From NCBI GenBank assembly GCA_037013685.1, contig CM072885.1:27999442-28063441 (forward strand): DNA of 64,000 nt, written 5' to 3'. Under the pieces are notes generated by a model, which did not search any database, was not told where the DNA came from, and was given only the letters and a program-made list of their open reading frames with translations. The position numbers were made by a program, and so were the translations under genes. How positions within the stretch are numbered: the first letter of the stretch is position 1; each line of letters starts with the position of its first letter. Positions 62,874 to 64,000 of this stretch are shown here, one piece after another. Source of the stretch: Acridotheres tristis (lineage: Eukaryota > Chordata > Aves > Passeriformes > Sturnidae).

Positions 62874-64000
62874 ATCTGTGCAGAGTGCCGTGTTGCTCTC
62901 TCGTCTGTGATTTACAAGCTTCTATTTTTATTCCACCTCTATTTTGAAATAACTTACTTCCTTGAGATTTCTGTTTGTGGAATCACTCTGTCCTCTGTGA
63001 GCCTGTTTTCCTTGAGAATCATTATTTCTGCTCAGGGTAGAAACCCAGATTCTGTCTCTAGCCCAGGGTTATATAATTAAGCCCCCTGGAGGCAATTAAT
63101 CTCATGCTTACCTTACAGACACTTTGTGTGGGACAAGGGCTTCCAGCAGTTGCCTTTCCTACTCTGTCTCCCTGACTGTAAGGAGAGCCTGGATGGCTGG
63201 TTTAGCTTAGCCACAGAAAGGCAGGTGAATGGGATCCTGTCCAGGTGCCTCCACTGCTTCTAGAAAATGAGATGCCCTTCATCAGACTGGATCCTCCACC
63301 CAAGTTCAAGAAGGAAAAAATCACCTAAACTAAAGGCAGAACTAATCTCGTTACTGCTGAGACAGATTACTATGAACCTGTAATTGTCTGGGCATACCAA
63401 TCTTCCCTTTTTCCAGGGGACTTTGGCATCAAATGTTTAGAAACATCTATATGGCAACTACTAGCACGGGGATATTTATAAAAAGAAAGGTTCTTGTTCT
63501 ATGATTTTAAGGAGTTCGTAGGTCTTCACCCAGCTTTGCTTTGTTTCCCCCTCTGCATGTTTCTGTGATGTTTCTTAGGATCAATGGATTCTTTAGTTTG
63601 AAGGAGCTCACAGACTGCAAATTTGTCCTTGTGGAGCTACAGCCAAAGCTCAGCTTCTAGTCCTATTTAGCTCTTTATAATGTTTCTATTTTGACTTTAT
63701 TGTTACTTTATTGTTTCAACCAAGCTTTTCCTTTTCAAAAGTAGCAAAATGGGTCATTTGATGCCACCTACAATTTCAGAAGTAGTCTTAACAGTACTCC
63801 CTTAAGCAAGGGGTGCTTCTTCACAGCTTCTCTTTACTACCAAAACTATTGTTTCAAAACACAACCAGCTCAGATTATTGCCCTGCATTCACAGCAATTT
63901 TCACTTAATTTGTTTGCAGTCATGGAAATTAGTGTAGCCCCAGGAGGAATTATTCAGTACTATTTATTAGAATGCTTTGCTGCAGAATAAACTGCAGTCC

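Larger units (their letters stand above)
56579..64000. other. Non-coding AT-rich DNA, no gene seen
   Basis: No gene or nameable mobile element. Longest open frames are about 117 codons (62727-63080, driven by a T-rich tract) and 79 codons (62004-62243, minus), with no known domain. Simple tracts and a palindrome inside this block are listed separately. The last kilobase is slightly GC-richer but still unrecognised. Confidence 0.7.

Noticed and set aside
62707..63080. Phe/Val/Leu-rich frames that look like membrane proteins
   Set aside because: Produced by the T/G-rich simple tract at 62737-62873.
1..64000. CRISPR arrays, operons, bacterial promoters, integrative elements
   Set aside because: No regularly spaced direct repeats and no dense coding; CR1 and avian LTRs show this is vertebrate nuclear DNA.

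Overview
This 64 kb window looks like non-coding nuclear DNA from a bird. No protein-coding gene, rRNA or tRNA could be supported. The longest stop-free stretches are about 130 codons. They overlap on both strands, lack recognisable domains, or fall inside repeats. The DNA is AT-rich by eye, with many short homopolymers and few CpG sites. That fits an intergenic desert or a very long intron on a large avian chromosome.

The organism call rests on mobile elements. At least seven pieces of CR1, the LINE that dominates bird genomes, are present (10.2, 13.2, 40.2-41.7, 45.0-45.9 and 56.3-56.6 kb). They carry the typical CR1 3' end: a 'ggtcccttccaac'-like block followed by 'attctgtga'-like repeats. 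There are also several avian-type endogenous retrovirus LTRs: an ERVL-type LTR at 14.6-15.1 kb, and solo LTRs at 5.9-6.25 kb and 55.0-55.4 kb with visible target-site duplications. Family assignments come from memory of avian repeats, without database comparison.

Layout: 1-4.5 kb is unremarkable non-coding DNA. 4.5-6.4 kb holds an LTR-like block, a solo LTR flanked by GGAAAT, and a pair of near-identical hairpins. 6.4-14.5 kb is non-coding with two CR1 tails and one unidentified GC-richer patch (12.0-12.4 kb). 14.6-15.1 kb is an ERVL-type LTR. 15.1-40.2 kb is about 25 kb in which I recognise no mobile element. 40.2-41.7 kb holds two CR1 copies placed tail to tail, one of which keeps an 89-codon open relic of the ORF2 C-terminus. 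45.0-46.7 kb holds two more CR1 pieces and a 72-bp sequence present twice. 49.4-49.7 kb is a long, pure GGAAA array. 55.0-56.6 kb clusters a solo LTR, a 7-bp AT minisatellite and a CR1. 56.6-64 kb is non-coding with simple-sequence tracts, including a run of 17 C and a 20-bp perfect palindrome.

I looked for an undescribed gene system and did not find one. The points most worth a second look are the duplicated 72-bp sequence, the convergent CR1 pair, the unusually pure pentanucleotide array, the twin hairpins, and the GC-richer patch of unknown origin.
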